This document shows, piece by piece, positions 20,221-30,976 of a stretch of 39,355 bases of DNA. Location: contig NZ_STGY01000045.1 of NCBI RefSeq assembly GCF_004912275.1, positions 1 through 39,355 on the forward strand, given 5' to 3'. The position numbers were made by a program, and so were the translations under genes. The notes under the pieces are model-generated. The model did no database searches, was not told where the DNA came from, and saw nothing but the letters and a program-made list of their open reading frames with translations. Position 1 is the stretch's first letter. Each line of letters opens with the position of its first letter. This stretch comes from Glycomyces buryatensis (GTDB lineage: Bacteria > Actinomycetota > Actinomycetes > Mycobacteriales > Micromonosporaceae).

Positions 20221-20772
20221 CATGAATATCGAGTTCTGGACACCGAGCAGATCCACCACGGCTGGTGCTACGACCTGAAGGCCGAGACCATCGCCATGCC
20301 CGGCGGTGAGACCGCGCGTCGCGAATTCCTCGACCACTGCGGAGCCGTCGTCGCCGTCCCCCTCGACGAGCACGGCCGCGTCGGGCTCATCCGCCAATAC
20401 CGCGTCCCCACCAAACAGGTCCTGTGGGAGTTCCCCGCCGGACTGCGCGACCTCCCCGGCGAGGACCCCGCCGTGTGCGCCGCCCGCGAACTGGCCGAGG
20501 AGGTCGACCTGCGCGCCACCGACATGCGCAAACTCGGCGAGTTCTACACCACCCCCGGCATCTCCGACGAACTCATCCACTACTTCCTCGCCACCGGCCT
20601 CAGCGACATTCCCGAGACCGAGCGGCACGAGCGCACCGACGAGGAGACCCACATCGAACTCGTCTGGTGGGACCTCGACAAGGCCATGGCCGCCGTCGCG
20701 GACGGAGAGATTCGCAACGGCGTCTGCGCACTCGCCTTGAGCCTCACCCGAATCCACGTCGAAACGAACTAG
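20218..20772 (+). CDS. Nudix hydrolase, ADP-ribose pyrophosphatase type
   Basis: 184 aa. The Nudix box is at residues about 75-98 (GLRDLPGEDPAVCAARELAEEVDL) with R-E-x-x-E-E intact. The usual final Gly is Asp here, and the first Gly is one residue further from Glu than the consensus, as I recall is also true in Rv1700. The following YTTPGISDELIHYFLATGL matches the ADP-ribose pyrophosphatase subgroup, which hydrolyses ADP-ribose to AMP and ribose-5-phosphate with Mg2+. In mycobacteria the gene directly follows pyrG; here the exporter/TetR pair is inserted between them. Confidence 0.88.
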   Translation: MHEYRVLDTEQIHHGWCYDLKAETIAMPGGETARREFLDHCGAVVAVPLDEHGRVGLIRQYRVPTKQVLWEFPAGLRDLPGEDPAVCAARELAEEVDLRATDMRKLGEFYTTPGISDELIHYFLATGLSDIPETERHERTDEETHIELVWWDLDKAMAAVADGEIRNGVCALALSLTRIHVETN

Positions 20773-20884
20773 TCTCACGGCGCGGTCCCACCCGATGTGA
20801 GACGCGGTTACGATCACGGCGAAGGCGCCGACCCGCCCACGGGTGACTCACAAGGAATTCCGTGGAAAGGGTCCCGGCGCGTCA

Positions 20885-20890
20885 TAGACT
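20885..20890 (+). promoter_or_regulatory. Candidate -10 box upstream of ald
   Basis: TAGACT at 20885-20890, 60 bp before the GTG of ald. A second candidate, TACGAT, is at 20809-20814. Neither has a clear -35. The gap 20773-20949 holds no gene I can support. Confidence 0.3.
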
Positions 20891-20949
20891 GCCTGCACGG
20901 GACCCGACCGGACCCGAACAGGCACAACGTTTCGGAAGGACCCCGTACC

Positions 20950-22071
20950 GTGAAAGTCGCCGTTCCCCGCGAAATCAAGAACAATGAATACCGCGTCGCC
21001 CTCACTCCCGCCGGAGTCCACGAACTCGTAGCCGCCGGCCACAGCGTCTTCATCGAAACCGGCGCCGGACTCGGCTCGGCCATCACCGACGACGACTTCA
21101 CCGCCGCCGGGGCGCAGATCCGCCCCGACGCCGACACCACCTGGGCCGCAGGCGATCTCGTCCTCAAGGTCAAAGAGCCGATCCACGCCGAACACCACCG
21201 CATGCGGCCCGGCCAGACCCTCTTCACCTACCTCCACCTCGCCGCCAGCGCCGAATGCACCGACGCGCTCCTGGAGCAACACGTCACCGGCATCGCCTAC
21301 GAGACCGTCCAAGGACCCGGCGGGCGCCTCCCCCTCCTCGCCCCGATGAGCGAAGTCGCCGGACGCCTCGCCGTCCAGGCCGGCGCCTACCACCTCCAGC
21401 GCCCCGAAGGCGGACGCGGCACCCTCATGGGCGGCGTCCCCGGCACGCCCCCGGCCCGCGTCGTCATCATCGGCGCCGGCGTCTCCGGCATGAACGCCGC
21501 CGCGATCGCCGTCGGCATGCGCGCCGACGTCGAACTGCTCGACCTCAACACCGAGAAGCTCCACTCCGCCGACGACCTCTACCAAGGCCGGCTGCGCACC
21601 ATCGTCTCCAACCGCTTCGAGGTCAAGCGCGCCTGCCGCGAGGCCGACCTCGTCGTCGGCGCCGTCCTCGTCCCGGGTGCCAAGGCCCCCACCGTGGTCG
21701 ACGACGAAGTCCTTGCCGACATGAAGCCCGGCGCGGTCCTCGTCGACATCGCCATCGACCAGGGCGGCTGCTTCGCGCACTCCAGGCCCACCACCCACGA
21801 CGACCCCACCTTCGCCCACGACGGCAAGGTCTTCTACTGCGTCGCCAACATGCCCGGCGCCGTCCCGAACACCTCCACCTACGCGCTGACCAACGCCACC
21901 CTCCCTTATGTCATGAAGCTCGCCAACCTCGGCTGGGCCGACGCCCTCCGCGCCGACCCGATGCTCGCGGCCGGACTGAACACCTACGGCGGCAGCGTCA
22001 CCAACGAGCCCGTGGCGATCACGCACGACCTTCCCTTGAAGCCGATCGCGCAGGTGCTCACCGAGGCCTGA
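20950..22071 (+). CDS. ald: Alanine dehydrogenase
   Basis: 373 aa, the normal length. It catalyses NAD-dependent reversible deamination of L-alanine to pyruvate. The N-terminus VKVAVPREIKNNEYRVALTPAGVHEL carries the substrate-binding Arg of the family. LKVKEPI (family Lys), TYLHLAA (His) and the NAD-binding GAGVSGMNAAAIAVGM are present. The end GLNTYGGSVTNEPVAITHDL is diagnostic. GTG at 20950 has GGAAGGA upstream. In M. tuberculosis ald is elsewhere, so its presence between Nudix and parA is a lineage difference. Confidence 0.95.
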   Translation: MKVAVPREIKNNEYRVALTPAGVHELVAAGHSVFIETGAGLGSAITDDDFTAAGAQIRPDADTTWAAGDLVLKVKEPIHAEHHRMRPGQTLFTYLHLAASAECTDALLEQHVTGIAYETVQGPGGRLPLLAPMSEVAGRLAVQAGAYHLQRPEGGRGTLMGGVPGTPPARVVIIGAGVSGMNAAAIAVGMRADVELLDLNTEKLHSADDLYQGRLRTIVSNRFEVKRACREADLVVGAVLVPGAKAPTVVDDEVLADMKPGAVLVDIAIDQGGCFAHSRPTTHDDPTFAHDGKVFYCVANMPGAVPNTSTYALTNATLPYVMKLANLGWADALRADPMLAAGLNTYGGSVTNEPVAITHDLPLKPIAQVLTEA

Positions 22072-22091
22072 CGCGCTCCGCGACTCCTCGC

Positions 22092-22115
22092 GTCCCGGCA
22101 CCCGGCGGCCGGGAC
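22092..22115 (+). terminator. Possible terminator hairpin after ald
   Basis: GTCCCGGC (22092-22099) pairs with GCCGGGAC (22108-22115), 21 nt after the ald stop. It has a GC-rich loop and no U-tract, so it is a weak candidate. Confidence 0.4.
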
Positions 22116-22171
22116 AGCGGGCGATCTCACCTCGGGGACCTCGGAGTCTCCCAAGCCGTCGACAGCCTCGA

Positions 22172-22177
22172 TACACT
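22172..22177 (+). promoter_or_regulatory. Candidate -10 box upstream of parA
   Basis: TACACT at 22172-22177 lies 79 bp before the parA ATG in a 184-bp gap with no gene. ACTG/CAGT halves around 22175-22187 form a short imperfect palindrome next to it. Confidence 0.35.
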
Positions 22178-22255
22178 GACGTACAGTCGCTTAGACAGGC
22201 AATCGGTGAGACGCCCGGCACCCGGTGTCGACCTCGCACCCGGAGGCGCGAAGAA

Positions 22256-23179
22256 ATGAGCAGTGTGGACAGCAATGACAAGTGGGCGGCCCTGCGCTCC
22301 GCGCAAGTGCCTCCCGCTGACGGCGACAACGACCTGACCTCTCCCGACCCGGAGAGCTATACGGGCAAGCGCGACATCCCCCAGCCGCAGCCGCTGGAGC
22401 GCCACGGACCCGCCCGCGTCATCGCCATGGCCAACCAGAAGGGCGGGGTGGGCAAGACCACCACGACCATCAACCTCGGTGCGGCGCTGGCGGAGTACGG
22501 CCGCAAGGTCCTCCTGGTCGACTTCGACCCCCAGGGCGCTCTGTCGGTCGGCTTCGGCATCAACCCCCACACGCTGGACCTGAGCGTCTACAACCTCCTG
22601 ATGCAAGAGGACGTCGACATCGACGACGTCATGATGAAGACGAACGTGGCGGGCCTGCGCCTCCTGCCGGCGAACATCGATCTGTCGGCCGCGGAGATCC
22701 AGCTGGTCAACGAGGTCGCCCGCGAGCAGACCCTGGCGCGGGTGCTGCGCCCGGTGATCCCCGACTTCGACTTCGTGCTCATCGACTGCCAGCCTTCCTT
22801 GGGGCTGTTGACGATCAACGCTCTGACCGCGGCGCACTCGGTGCTCGTCCCGCTTGAATGCGAGTTCTTCTCTCTGCGCGGGGTGGCGCTGCTGCTCGAC
22901 ACCGTCGACAAGGTCCGCGAGCGCCTCAACTACGACCTGGAGCTGGACGGGATCCTCGCGACGATGTACGACTCGCGCACCACCCACTCCCGGCAGGTGC
23001 TCCAGCGGGTCTCTGAGGCCTTCGGGGACAAGGTGTTCTCGACCGTCATCGCCCGCACCGTGCGCTTCCCCGAGACGACCGTCGCCGGCGAGCCGATCAC
23101 CACGTGGGCCCCGGCGTCCTCGGGTGCCCGCGCCTACCGTCAGCTGGCTCGGGAACTCATTGCCACGGTCGAGAAGTGA
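22256..23179 (+). CDS. ParA/Soj-family chromosome-partitioning ATPase
   Basis: 307 aa. A 52-residue variable, proline-rich N-terminus precedes the deviant Walker A KGGVGKTTT (residues 62-70, NQKGGVGKTTTTINLGAAL). Walker A' follows (LLVDFDPQGALSVGFG), then Walker B (FDFVLIDCQPSLGLLTINAL). It is the Rv1708-type ParA-like protein that sits before scpA in actinobacteria, not the origin-proximal parA, and has no parB beside it. It probably helps chromosome organisation together with the ScpAB kleisin complex. ATG at 22256 has GCGAAGAA upstream. Confidence 0.9.
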   Translation: MSSVDSNDKWAALRSAQVPPADGDNDLTSPDPESYTGKRDIPQPQPLERHGPARVIAMANQKGGVGKTTTTINLGAALAEYGRKVLLVDFDPQGALSVGFGINPHTLDLSVYNLLMQEDVDIDDVMMKTNVAGLRLLPANIDLSAAEIQLVNEVAREQTLARVLRPVIPDFDFVLIDCQPSLGLLTINALTAAHSVLVPLECEFFSLRGVALLLDTVDKVRERLNYDLELDGILATMYDSRTTHSRQVLQRVSEAFGDKVFSTVIARTVRFPETTVAGEPITTWAPASSGARAYRQLARELIATVEK

Positions 23180-23232
23180 ACGCCCGGATCGGTTCACGTA
23201 CCGCCGGTGACCTGGAAACCCCGAGTTCACCC

Positions 23233-23260
23233 TTGGGGTACTGAACCGTCCGTCTAAGCT
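23233..23260 (+). promoter_or_regulatory. scpA promoter, leaderless
   Basis: TTGGGG (23233-23238), 16 bp, then TAAGCT (23255-23260), then 7 nt to the GTG start at 23268. There is no ribosome-binding site, so the message is probably leaderless. Confidence 0.6.
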
Positions 23261-23267
23261 TGCGAGC

Positions 23268-24134
23268 GTGACCGACCAGCAGCAGCCCCATCTACCCGTG
23301 CAGCGGGAGGGCGAGACGGAGGAGACCGAGACCGGTTTCCACGTCCGGCTGGAGAACTTCGAGGGCCCGTTCGACCTGCTGCTCCAGTTGATCGGCAAGC
23401 ACAAGCTCGACGTCACCGAGGTCGCCCTCCACCAGGTCGCCTCCGAGTTCATCGCCTACATCACCAAGCTCGAAGAGGCCTGGAACCTGGAGGAGACCTC
23501 CGAGTTCTTGCTCATCGCCGCGACCCTGCTCGACCTCAAGACCGCCCGGCTGCTGCCGAACACCGTGGTGGACGACGAGGAGGACCTGGCCCTGCTGGAG
23601 GCCCGCGACCTCCTGTTCGCCCGGCTCCTCCAGTACAAGGCCTACAAAGAGGCCGCCGGTCACCTCGCCGGCCTCGCCGAGACCGCCTCGACCCGCGTCG
23701 CCCGCCAGGCCGGGCTCGAAGAGCGCTTCAAGGGCCTGCTCCCCGAACTGGTTCTCGACCTCACCCCCGAGGATCTGGCCGCATTGGCGGGCAAGGCGAT
23801 GAAGCCCCGGCCGCGGGAGACCGTCGGCACCGACCACGTCCACATGCAGCGCGTCTCGGTCCGCGAGCACGCCGTCATCCTCACGCGTCGGCTCCAGCGG
23901 GTCCAGACCGCCACGTTCCGGGCCCTGGTCTCCGACTGCGAGACCCACCTTGAGGTGGTCGCCCGGTTCCTGGCGCTGCTGGAGCTCTACCGGGAGGCCC
24001 TGGTCGGCTTCGAGCAAATGCAGGCGCTCGGCGAGCTGACCGTGCGCTGGCTCGGCGGCTCCGTGAACGCCGAGATCAATGTCGACGAGTACGCCGGCAG
24101 TCCGCAAGCGGGGGAGGAAGACCCAGATGAGTGA
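23268..24134 (+). CDS. scpA: Segregation and condensation protein A (kleisin)
   Basis: 288 aa. The N-terminal kleisin signature is FHVRLENFEGPFDLLLQLIGKHKLDVTEVALHQVASEFIAYI, then LEETSEFLLIAATLLDLKTARLLP. The C-terminal winged helix ends near EMQALGELTVRWLGGSVNAEINVDEY. ScpA joins the two SMC heads and binds ScpB. The GTG start follows a leaderless promoter. It overlaps scpB by 8 bp. Confidence 0.95.
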   Translation: MTDQQQPHLPVQREGETEETETGFHVRLENFEGPFDLLLQLIGKHKLDVTEVALHQVASEFIAYITKLEEAWNLEETSEFLLIAATLLDLKTARLLPNTVVDDEEDLALLEARDLLFARLLQYKAYKEAAGHLAGLAETASTRVARQAGLEERFKGLLPELVLDLTPEDLAALAGKAMKPRPRETVGTDHVHMQRVSVREHAVILTRRLQRVQTATFRALVSDCETHLEVVARFLALLELYREALVGFEQMQALGELTVRWLGGSVNAEINVDEYAGSPQAGEEDPDE

Positions 24135-24873
24135 AGAGCCGACGCCCGAGGAGATCGAGGCCTGGCGGCCGAAGCTCGCCACCGACACCGCCGAGCGCGC
24201 GGACGTGCCGGCGGACGAACCGGTGGGCGACCACGACGAGTACGCCCAGGCGCTGATCCCGGCCCAGCCGGTTCCCGAAGTGGAGCCCGAGCCCGAGCCG
24301 GCGAACACGCCGGTCCCGGTGCCCGAGGACGTCGATCTGGGCGCGGTTCTCGAGGCGATTCTCATGATCGCGGAGGAGCCACTGACCGAGGAATTCCTGT
24401 CCTCGGTATTGGAGCGGCCACGTTCACAGGTCCGCGAGACGCTCGGTCGGCTCAGTGCCGAATACACTGGTGACGGACGCGGGTTCGACCTGCGTCGCCA
24501 AGCCGGCGGTTGGCGGTTCTACACCCGGGCCGACTACGCCCGCTATGTCGAACGGTTCGTGACCGACGGCGCTTCGGCCCGCCTCACCAAGGCGGCCCTG
24601 GAGACGCTCGCCGTCGTCGCCTACCGGCAGCCGGTCACCAGGGGTCGCATCTCGGCGATCCGGGGGGTCAACTGCGATGGGGTCATCCGCACGCTGCTGG
24701 CGCGCGGGCTGGTAGAGGAGTGCGGCTCCGACCCCGATTCGACGGCGACGCTGTACCGCACCACCACCCTGTTCTTGGAGAAGATCGGCCTGGACTCGGT
24801 AGACCAGCTACCGGAGCTGGCCCCGTTCCTGCCGGACGACGTGACGGATATCGAGGATGATGAACAAAGCTGA
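24127..24873 (+). CDS. scpB: Segregation and condensation protein B
   Basis: 248 aa. A 68-residue Glu/Pro-rich disordered N-terminal extension is followed by two winged-helix domains (LGAVLEAILMIAEEPLTEEFLSSVL, then TKAALETLAVVAYRQPVTRGRISAIRGVNCDGVIRTLLARGLVEECG), the latter being the most conserved ScpB stretch. It is the dimeric partner of ScpA in the SMC complex. ATG at 24127 overlaps the scpA end, and its own end overlaps rluB by 17 bp. Confidence 0.95.
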   Translation: MSEEPTPEEIEAWRPKLATDTAERADVPADEPVGDHDEYAQALIPAQPVPEVEPEPEPANTPVPVPEDVDLGAVLEAILMIAEEPLTEEFLSSVLERPRSQVRETLGRLSAEYTGDGRGFDLRRQAGGWRFYTRADYARYVERFVTDGASARLTKAALETLAVVAYRQPVTRGRISAIRGVNCDGVIRTLLARGLVEECGSDPDSTATLYRTTTLFLEKIGLDSVDQLPELAPFLPDDVTDIEDDEQS

Positions 24874-25597
24874 CGACGAGGGCGTGCGCCTGCAGAAGGT
24901 GCTGTCCCAGGCCGGGATCGCCTCCCGCCGAGCCGCCGAGGACCTGATCGCCAGGGGCAAGGTGAAGGTCAATGGCGAACCCGCCCGGCTCGGCCAGCGG
25001 GTCGACACCGCCAAGGACATCATTCATGTCTCTGGCAAGCGCGTGATCACCGACGTCGACAAGGTCTACTACGCGATCAACAAGCCGCGCGGCATCATCT
25101 CGACCATGGAGGACGACGAGGGGCGCCCGTCCCTGGCCGAGATCGCCAAGGGCATCGACGAGCGGGTCTTCCACGTCGGGCGGCTCGACACCGACTCCGA
25201 GGGCCTGCTGCTGCTGACCAACGACGGGGAGCTGGCCAACCGGATCATGCACCCCTCGCACGGCCTGCCCAAGGTCTACCGGGCGCAGGTCGCCGGGGTG
25301 CTCGACAAGCCCACCTGGAACCGCCTGCTCAAGGGCATCGATCTGGAGGACGGCCCGGCCAAGGCCGACAAGCTCAAGATCATCGACGAGCACGCCGGCC
25401 AGTCCTTGATCGAGATCACGATTCACGAGGGACGCAAGCACATTGTGAGGCGCCTCATGGACGCGTCCGGTCACCGGGTCTCGCGTCTGGTCCGGACCGA
25501 GATCGGCCCGGTCCAGCTGCGGAACCTCAAGCCCGGCACGCTGCGGCGGCTCACGCCCGACGAGGTCGGCCTGCTCTACCGCGAGGTAGGACTGTAG
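24857..25597 (+). CDS. rluB: 23S rRNA pseudouridine synthase RluB-type
   Basis: 246 aa. The S4 domain (residues 10-50, VRLQKVLSQAGIASRRAAEDLIARGKVKVNG) precedes the RsuA/RluB catalytic domain with D111 in VGRLDTDSEGLLLLTNDG and the KVYRAQV segment. These enzymes isomerise a uridine in 23S rRNA helix 80 or 90. Two adjacent ATGs (24857, 24860) can serve as start; both give the same protein but for one Met. It lies in the parA-scpA-scpB-rluB cluster found throughout actinobacteria. Confidence 0.93.
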   Translation: MMNKADDEGVRLQKVLSQAGIASRRAAEDLIARGKVKVNGEPARLGQRVDTAKDIIHVSGKRVITDVDKVYYAINKPRGIISTMEDDEGRPSLAEIAKGIDERVFHVGRLDTDSEGLLLLTNDGELANRIMHPSHGLPKVYRAQVAGVLDKPTWNRLLKGIDLEDGPAKADKLKIIDEHAGQSLIEITIHEGRKHIVRRLMDASGHRVSRLVRTEIGPVQLRNLKPGTLRRLTPDEVGLLYREVGL

Positions 25598-25623
25598 TGC
25601 CTGCCCCAGAGGAAAGGCGCTAG

Positions 25624-25655
25624 CCAGCTGTACCGACGGGAACGGTATGGGCTGG
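25624..25655. promoter_or_regulatory. Inverted repeat upstream of yccF-like gene
   Basis: Nested palindromic halves CCAGC...GCTGG and TACCG...CGGTA are centred at about 25640, between the rluB stop and the leaderless promoter of the next gene. This could be an operator or a weak terminator. Confidence 0.35.
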
Positions 25656-25668
25656 TTAGGCTTTCGTT

Positions 25669-26094
25669 GTGAATACGATTCTGAACGTCATCTGGTTCGT
25701 GCTGGCCGGACTGTGGCTGGCGATCGGCTACTTCCTCACCGGCCTCCTGTTCTGCATCTTCATCGTCACGATCCCGTTCGGTATCGCCAATATGCGCCTG
25801 GCCGGGTACGTGCTGTGGCCGTTCGGAAGGACGGTCGTGCGCGACCCGGCCTCCGGCTGCTTCTCGCTGCTGGGCAATGTCCTGTGGCTGGTCCTGTTCG
25901 GCTGGGAGCTGGCGCTCGCGCACCTGGTCACCGGGTTCCTGCAGGCGATCACGATCATCGGCATCCCGCTGGCGGTCGCGAACTGGAAGATGATCCCGCT
26001 GGCGCTGTGGCCGATGGGTGCGAGGGTGGTCGATCGGCCCTTAGGGCCTGTCCTGTGGGTCGGTGCAGTCACGATCCTCGATACCGAGCGGTAG
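25669..26094 (+). CDS. YccF-domain inner membrane protein
   Basis: 141 aa with two YccF repeats, each having two hydrophobic stretches and an IPFG(I/L)ANxR(L/M) type motif (FIVTIPFGIANMRLAGYVLWPFGRTVV and ITIIGIPLAVANWKMIPLALWPMGARVV). Four membrane helices are expected. The start GTG at 25669 follows TAGGCT (25657-25662) by 6 nt, a leaderless arrangement without ribosome site. Function is unknown in the family. Confidence 0.85.
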   Translation: MNTILNVIWFVLAGLWLAIGYFLTGLLFCIFIVTIPFGIANMRLAGYVLWPFGRTVVRDPASGCFSLLGNVLWLVLFGWELALAHLVTGFLQAITIIGIPLAVANWKMIPLALWPMGARVVDRPLGPVLWVGAVTILDTER

Positions 26095-26118
26095 TGTCGG
26101 CGCACGACATGCCACTCT

Positions 26119-26135
26119 GGTGTGCTAACCACACC
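26119..26135. promoter_or_regulatory. Small palindrome upstream of cmk
   Basis: GGTGTG-CTAAC-CACACC, a perfect 6-bp inverted repeat, lies 66 bp before cmk and 25 bp before a TAGGTT -10-like box (26161-26166). It is a possible operator or start of a leader hairpin. Confidence 0.3.
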
Positions 26136-26200
26136 TCACCCTCCGCAGCCAGGCATGATGTAGGTTTGCGGGGTTTGCAGTTCAAGAACGGAGCGAGAAA

Positions 26201-26881
26201 GTGCCCGAGCACAAAAAGAGCGCACCGGTCGTCGCGATCGACGGCCCGTCGGGAGCGGGTAAGTCGACCGTCTCGAAGACCCTCGCGACCGCGATCGAAG
26301 CCGCTTACCTCGACACGGGCTCGATGTACCGCGCCGCGACCCTCGCGGTCATCAAGGCCGGCGTCGACCCCTCGCAGACCGCGCAGGTCACCAAGACCGT
26401 CAAGAACGCGAAGCTCGAATTCGGGACCACCCCCGAGGACCCCTTCACCCGCCTCGACGGCGAGGACGCCGGCCTGGCCATCCGCGGTGACGACGTCACC
26501 AAGGCCGTCTCGGCCGTGGCAGGCAACAAGACCGTCCGCAAGTTCCTCATCGAGGAGCAGCGGCGCCTCATCGCCGAGGCGAAGAACGGCATCGTGGTCG
26601 AAGGCCGCGACATCGTCGAGGTCGTCGCCCCCGACGCCGACGTCAAGGTCTACCTCACCGCCGACCCGGCCGTGCGCGCCGGCCGCCGCGCCTCCGAGTT
26701 CGGGGCCGACACCAAGGCCACGGCGAAGGACATCCAGCGCCGCGACACGGCCGACTCCAAGACCACCAAGCCCCTGGAGGTCCCCGCCGGGGCCACCGTC
26801 ATCGACTCCACGGACCTACCGATCGTGGAGGTAGTGGCCAAGATTCTGGCCTTGCTGAACAACAGGGACATCAATGACTGA
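26201..26881 (+). CDS. cmk: Cytidylate kinase
   Basis: 226 aa. It phosphorylates CMP/dCMP with ATP. The P-loop GPSGAGKS is at residues 15-22. The family segment [17 protein letters not shown] is followed by [35 protein letters not shown]. The lid and late D-S-x-x-L-x-I-x-E-V segment ([12 protein letters not shown]) are present. Start GTG at 26201 has GGAGCGAG 6 nt upstream. Its end overlaps der by 8 bp, as in many actinobacteria. Confidence 0.95.
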   Translation: MPEHKKSAPVVAIDGPSGAGKSTVSKTLATAIEAAYLDTGSMYRAATLAVIKAGVDPSQTAQVTKTVKNAKLEFGTTPEDPFTRLDGEDAGLAIRGDDVTKAVSAVAGNKTVRKFLIEEQRRLIAEAKNGIVVEGRDIVEVVAPDADVKVYLTADPAVRAGRRASEFGADTKATAKDIQRRDTADSKTTKPLEVPAGATVIDSTDLPIVEVVAKILALLNNRDIND

Positions 26882-28244
26882 CGAAGCGACCTGGGACGAG
26901 CTCGAAACGAACGAGCGCGGACCGGTCCCGACGGTGGCCGTCGTCGGCCGCCCCAATGTGGGCAAGTCGACGCTGGTCAACCGCATCCTCGGCCGCCGCG
27001 CCGCCGTCGTCCAGGACGAGCCGGGCGTCACGCGCGACCGGGTCGCCTATGACGCCGAATGGGCCGGCCGGGACTTCAGCCTGGTCGACACCGGCGGCTG
27101 GGACCCGGACGCCGAGGGCATGGCCAAGGCGATCGCCGCCCAGGCCGAACTGGCCATCAAGACCGCCGACGTGGTGGTGTTCGTGGTGGACTCGCGCGTG
27201 GGCGCGACCGACGCCGACGAGGCCGCCGCACGCATTCTGCACCGCGCCAAGAAGCGGGTCATCCTGGTGGCCAACAAGGTCGACTCCGAGCGGATGAACT
27301 CCGACGTGGCCGACCTGTGGAGCCTGGGTCTGGGCGAGCCCTACCCGATCTCGGCCCTGCACGGGCGCGGCTCGGGCGACCTGCTCGACCAGATCGTATG
27401 GGCCTTCCCCGAGAAGCCGACCGGCCAGCTCAAGGAGCGCGGCCCCCGCCGGGTCGCCCTGGTCGGCAAGCCCAACGTGGGCAAGTCGAGCCTGCTCAAC
27501 CGGATCGCCGGCGAAGACCGCGCCGTGGTCGACAATGTCGCCGGCACGACCGTCGACCCGGTCGACTCCCTGGTGGAGATCGACGGCGACGACTGGGTCC
27601 TGGTCGACACCGCCGGACTGCGCAAGCGCGTCAAGTTCGCCTCCGGCACCGAGTACTACGCGTCCCTGCGGACCGAGCACGCAGTCGAGGCCGCGGAGGT
27701 CGTCGTCGTCCTCCTGGACGCCTCGCAGCCCGTCGCCGAGCAGGACCAGCGGGTCCTGACCCAGGCGGTCGAGTCCGGTCGTGCCCTGGTCCTCGCCTTC
27801 AACAAGTGGGACCTGGTCGACGAGGACCGGCGCTACTACCTGGAGAAGGAGATCGACCGGGAACTGGCCCAGGTCGCCTGGGCGCCCCGGGTCAACGTCT
27901 CGGCCCTCACTGGCCGCGCCGTCGCCAAGCTCGCCCCCGCCCTGCGCGAAGCGCTCGGCGGCTGGGGCCAGCGCATCTCCACCGGCGAGCTCAACCAGTG
28001 GATCAGCACCCTCCAGGCGGCCACACCGCACCCGGTCCGCGCGAACAAGGCCCCCAAGGTCCTCTTCGCCACCCAGGCCGACACCGAACCGCCGCGATTC
28101 ATCCTGTTCACGAACGCCAAGTTCGACAAGCAGTACCTCAAGTTCATCCAGCGTCGCCTCCGAGAGGACTTCGGTTTCCCGGGCACGCCAATCGAACTCG
28201 TGGTCAAACCACGTGAGTCTCGCAAGAAGGACAAGCACAAATAA
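26874..28244 (+). CDS. der: Ribosome-assembly GTPase Der (EngA)
   Basis: 456 aa with two tandem GTPase domains: P-loops GRPNVGKS (residues 25-32) and GKPNVGKS (198-205). Each is followed by DTGG or DTAG switch II, and by NKVD and NKWD for guanine specificity. The C-terminal KH-like domain ends [32 protein letters not shown]. It functions in 50S subunit biogenesis. It is the last gene of the cmk-der pair; the tRNA-Pro follows after 97 bp. Confidence 0.96.
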   Translation: MTDEATWDELETNERGPVPTVAVVGRPNVGKSTLVNRILGRRAAVVQDEPGVTRDRVAYDAEWAGRDFSLVDTGGWDPDAEGMAKAIAAQAELAIKTADVVVFVVDSRVGATDADEAAARILHRAKKRVILVANKVDSERMNSDVADLWSLGLGEPYPISALHGRGSGDLLDQIVWAFPEKPTGQLKERGPRRVALVGKPNVGKSSLLNRIAGEDRAVVDNVAGTTVDPVDSLVEIDGDDWVLVDTAGLRKRVKFASGTEYYASLRTEHAVEAAEVVVVLLDASQPVAEQDQRVLTQAVESGRALVLAFNKWDLVDEDRRYYLEKEIDRELAQVAWAPRVNVSALTGRAVAKLAPALREALGGWGQRISTGELNQWISTLQAATPHPVRANKAPKVLFATQADTEPPRFILFTNAKFDKQYLKFIQRRLREDFGFPGTPIELVVKPRESRKKDKHK

Positions 28245-28305
28245 CCACCGGCGGGTCCTGCCTCACAGCGGGCACCTCGCCTCAGAGACACCCGAAGCAA
28301 TACGC

Positions 28306-28311
28306 TAAAGT
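28306..28311 (+). promoter_or_regulatory. Candidate -10 of tRNA-Pro
   Basis: TAAAGT at 28306-28311 lies 30 bp before the tRNA 5' end. A GAGACA -35-like hexamer (28285-28290) is 15 bp upstream. Confidence 0.45.
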
Positions 28312-28341
28312 TGTCTCCGCCGCCAACAAAGCGGCGAAAAA

Positions 28342-30038
<1,697 letters not shown>

Positions 30039-30042
<4 letters not shown>

Positions 30043-30218
30043 TGGTCACTCCTTGCTGTTTGCTGGCAGGTCGGCTGGTGCTGAGTTGGGTGGGGCTCAG
30101 GCGGGTCGGACTCCGACCGCGCTGCGAGGTCGGCCAGCAGCCGAGCGAGCGCGGCGGTGTCGAGCCGTTCTCGGCGGGCTCCGGTGATCTTGACGCGGCG
30201 GCTCGTCAACGACGCCAC
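30039..30218 (-). CDS. Small basic protein coupled to the recombinase
   Basis: 59 aa, too short for a usual ORF call. It reads VASLTSRRVKITGARRERLD followed by TAALARLLADLAAR and a Pro/Gln-rich tail. Its TGA overlaps the recombinase ATG (ATGA), strong evidence of coupling. Short proteins of this pattern (R-I/V-x-I-T/S-G-x-R-R, then a helix) precede serine recombinases in many actinobacterial elements, as far as I recall. It might be a directionality factor or accessory protein, but that is speculation. The GTG start is the first in-frame candidate after a stop; a TTG three codons later is also possible. Confidence 0.5.
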
Positions 30219-30976
30219 CGCCCGAGTCCGTCCGATATGGATGTTTCAGGGATCGCTGCCGCGAACGTATCCCCGGTCCAGGGGAGGATCAACCAGCCGG
30301 CATGAGATCGACCGCGCCCACTGCTGGTTGAAGACGCCGGGGAGGGAGGCCGCGTGCCAGGGTGAGGGAATCCGGAAGGTTTACAGGGCTCGTGTCGGCC
30401 GTGATCGGACCGAGTGTTCGATGGCAGTGCCATGGTGCTGGCGGCTGCGCCGTGTGCTTCCTGTCTTCAACCACTGTAACGCTTCTCGAACGGAGAGTCG
30501 AGTGCTCGTGACCGAGGGTCGTGGCCGTGAGGTGGGCTCGTCTGTTCAGCGGCCTGACCTGCATTGTGACCGGTTGTGAACGCTTGTGACCGCTTGGAGT
30601 GCGGTTTGTGCTGACGTAAGGCGAGTCGGTTGGGGCGACCCTGTCGAAACGAGGGCCCATCGCTCATGAGAGTCAAAGCAGCGCAGGCGAAAGCGAAGGT
30701 CAAAGGGATTTGCGCGCCGACAATGTGATGATCGTATGGCGTTTGACCTGGCAGGCAAGGGTTCTCGAAGATGCGTCGTTATAGGTGTTCTGGGAGTATG
30801 ATTTCGGGTTCGTGAGCAAGGGCGGAATCAGCCTCTGAACTGGGTGGATACTCTGTGAACGTCGCCGCGTTGACATGGATGCGGTGCGGGGGCCGGTCGT
30901 TGGACCCCGCCGTAAGTCACAGGCGCGGACCCGATGAGAGTCCACTCTCGACCCCGAAGGTCGTGGCGGAGGTCGG
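30219..30976. other. Non-coding stretch of the accessory region
   Basis: 758 bp without a gene I can support. Open frames on both strands are short, unlike known families and without good ribosome sites. The stretch has lower GC than the core genes, a phased 10-bp repeat near 30564, and a TATGAT hexamer at 30797-30802 without a clear -35. Confidence 0.6.
30564..30593. repeat. Three phased 10-bp repeats (TTGTGAMCGS)
   Basis: TTGTGACCGG, TTGTGAACGC and TTGTGACCGC follow one another with an exact 10-bp period, about one DNA turn. A fourth degenerate unit (TTGGAGTGCG) continues the register. This layout suggests cooperative binding of a protein on one face of the helix. Confidence 0.6.

Noticed and set aside
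25647..26834. 395-aa open frame on the plus strand across yccF and cmk
   Set aside because: It is a shadow with Arg/Ser/Thr/Pro composition; both yccF and cmk have clear families in other frames.
30157..30579. 140-aa plus-strand frame in the accessory gap
   Set aside because: It has no family resemblance or ribosome site, and conflicts with the coupled small minus-strand ORF.
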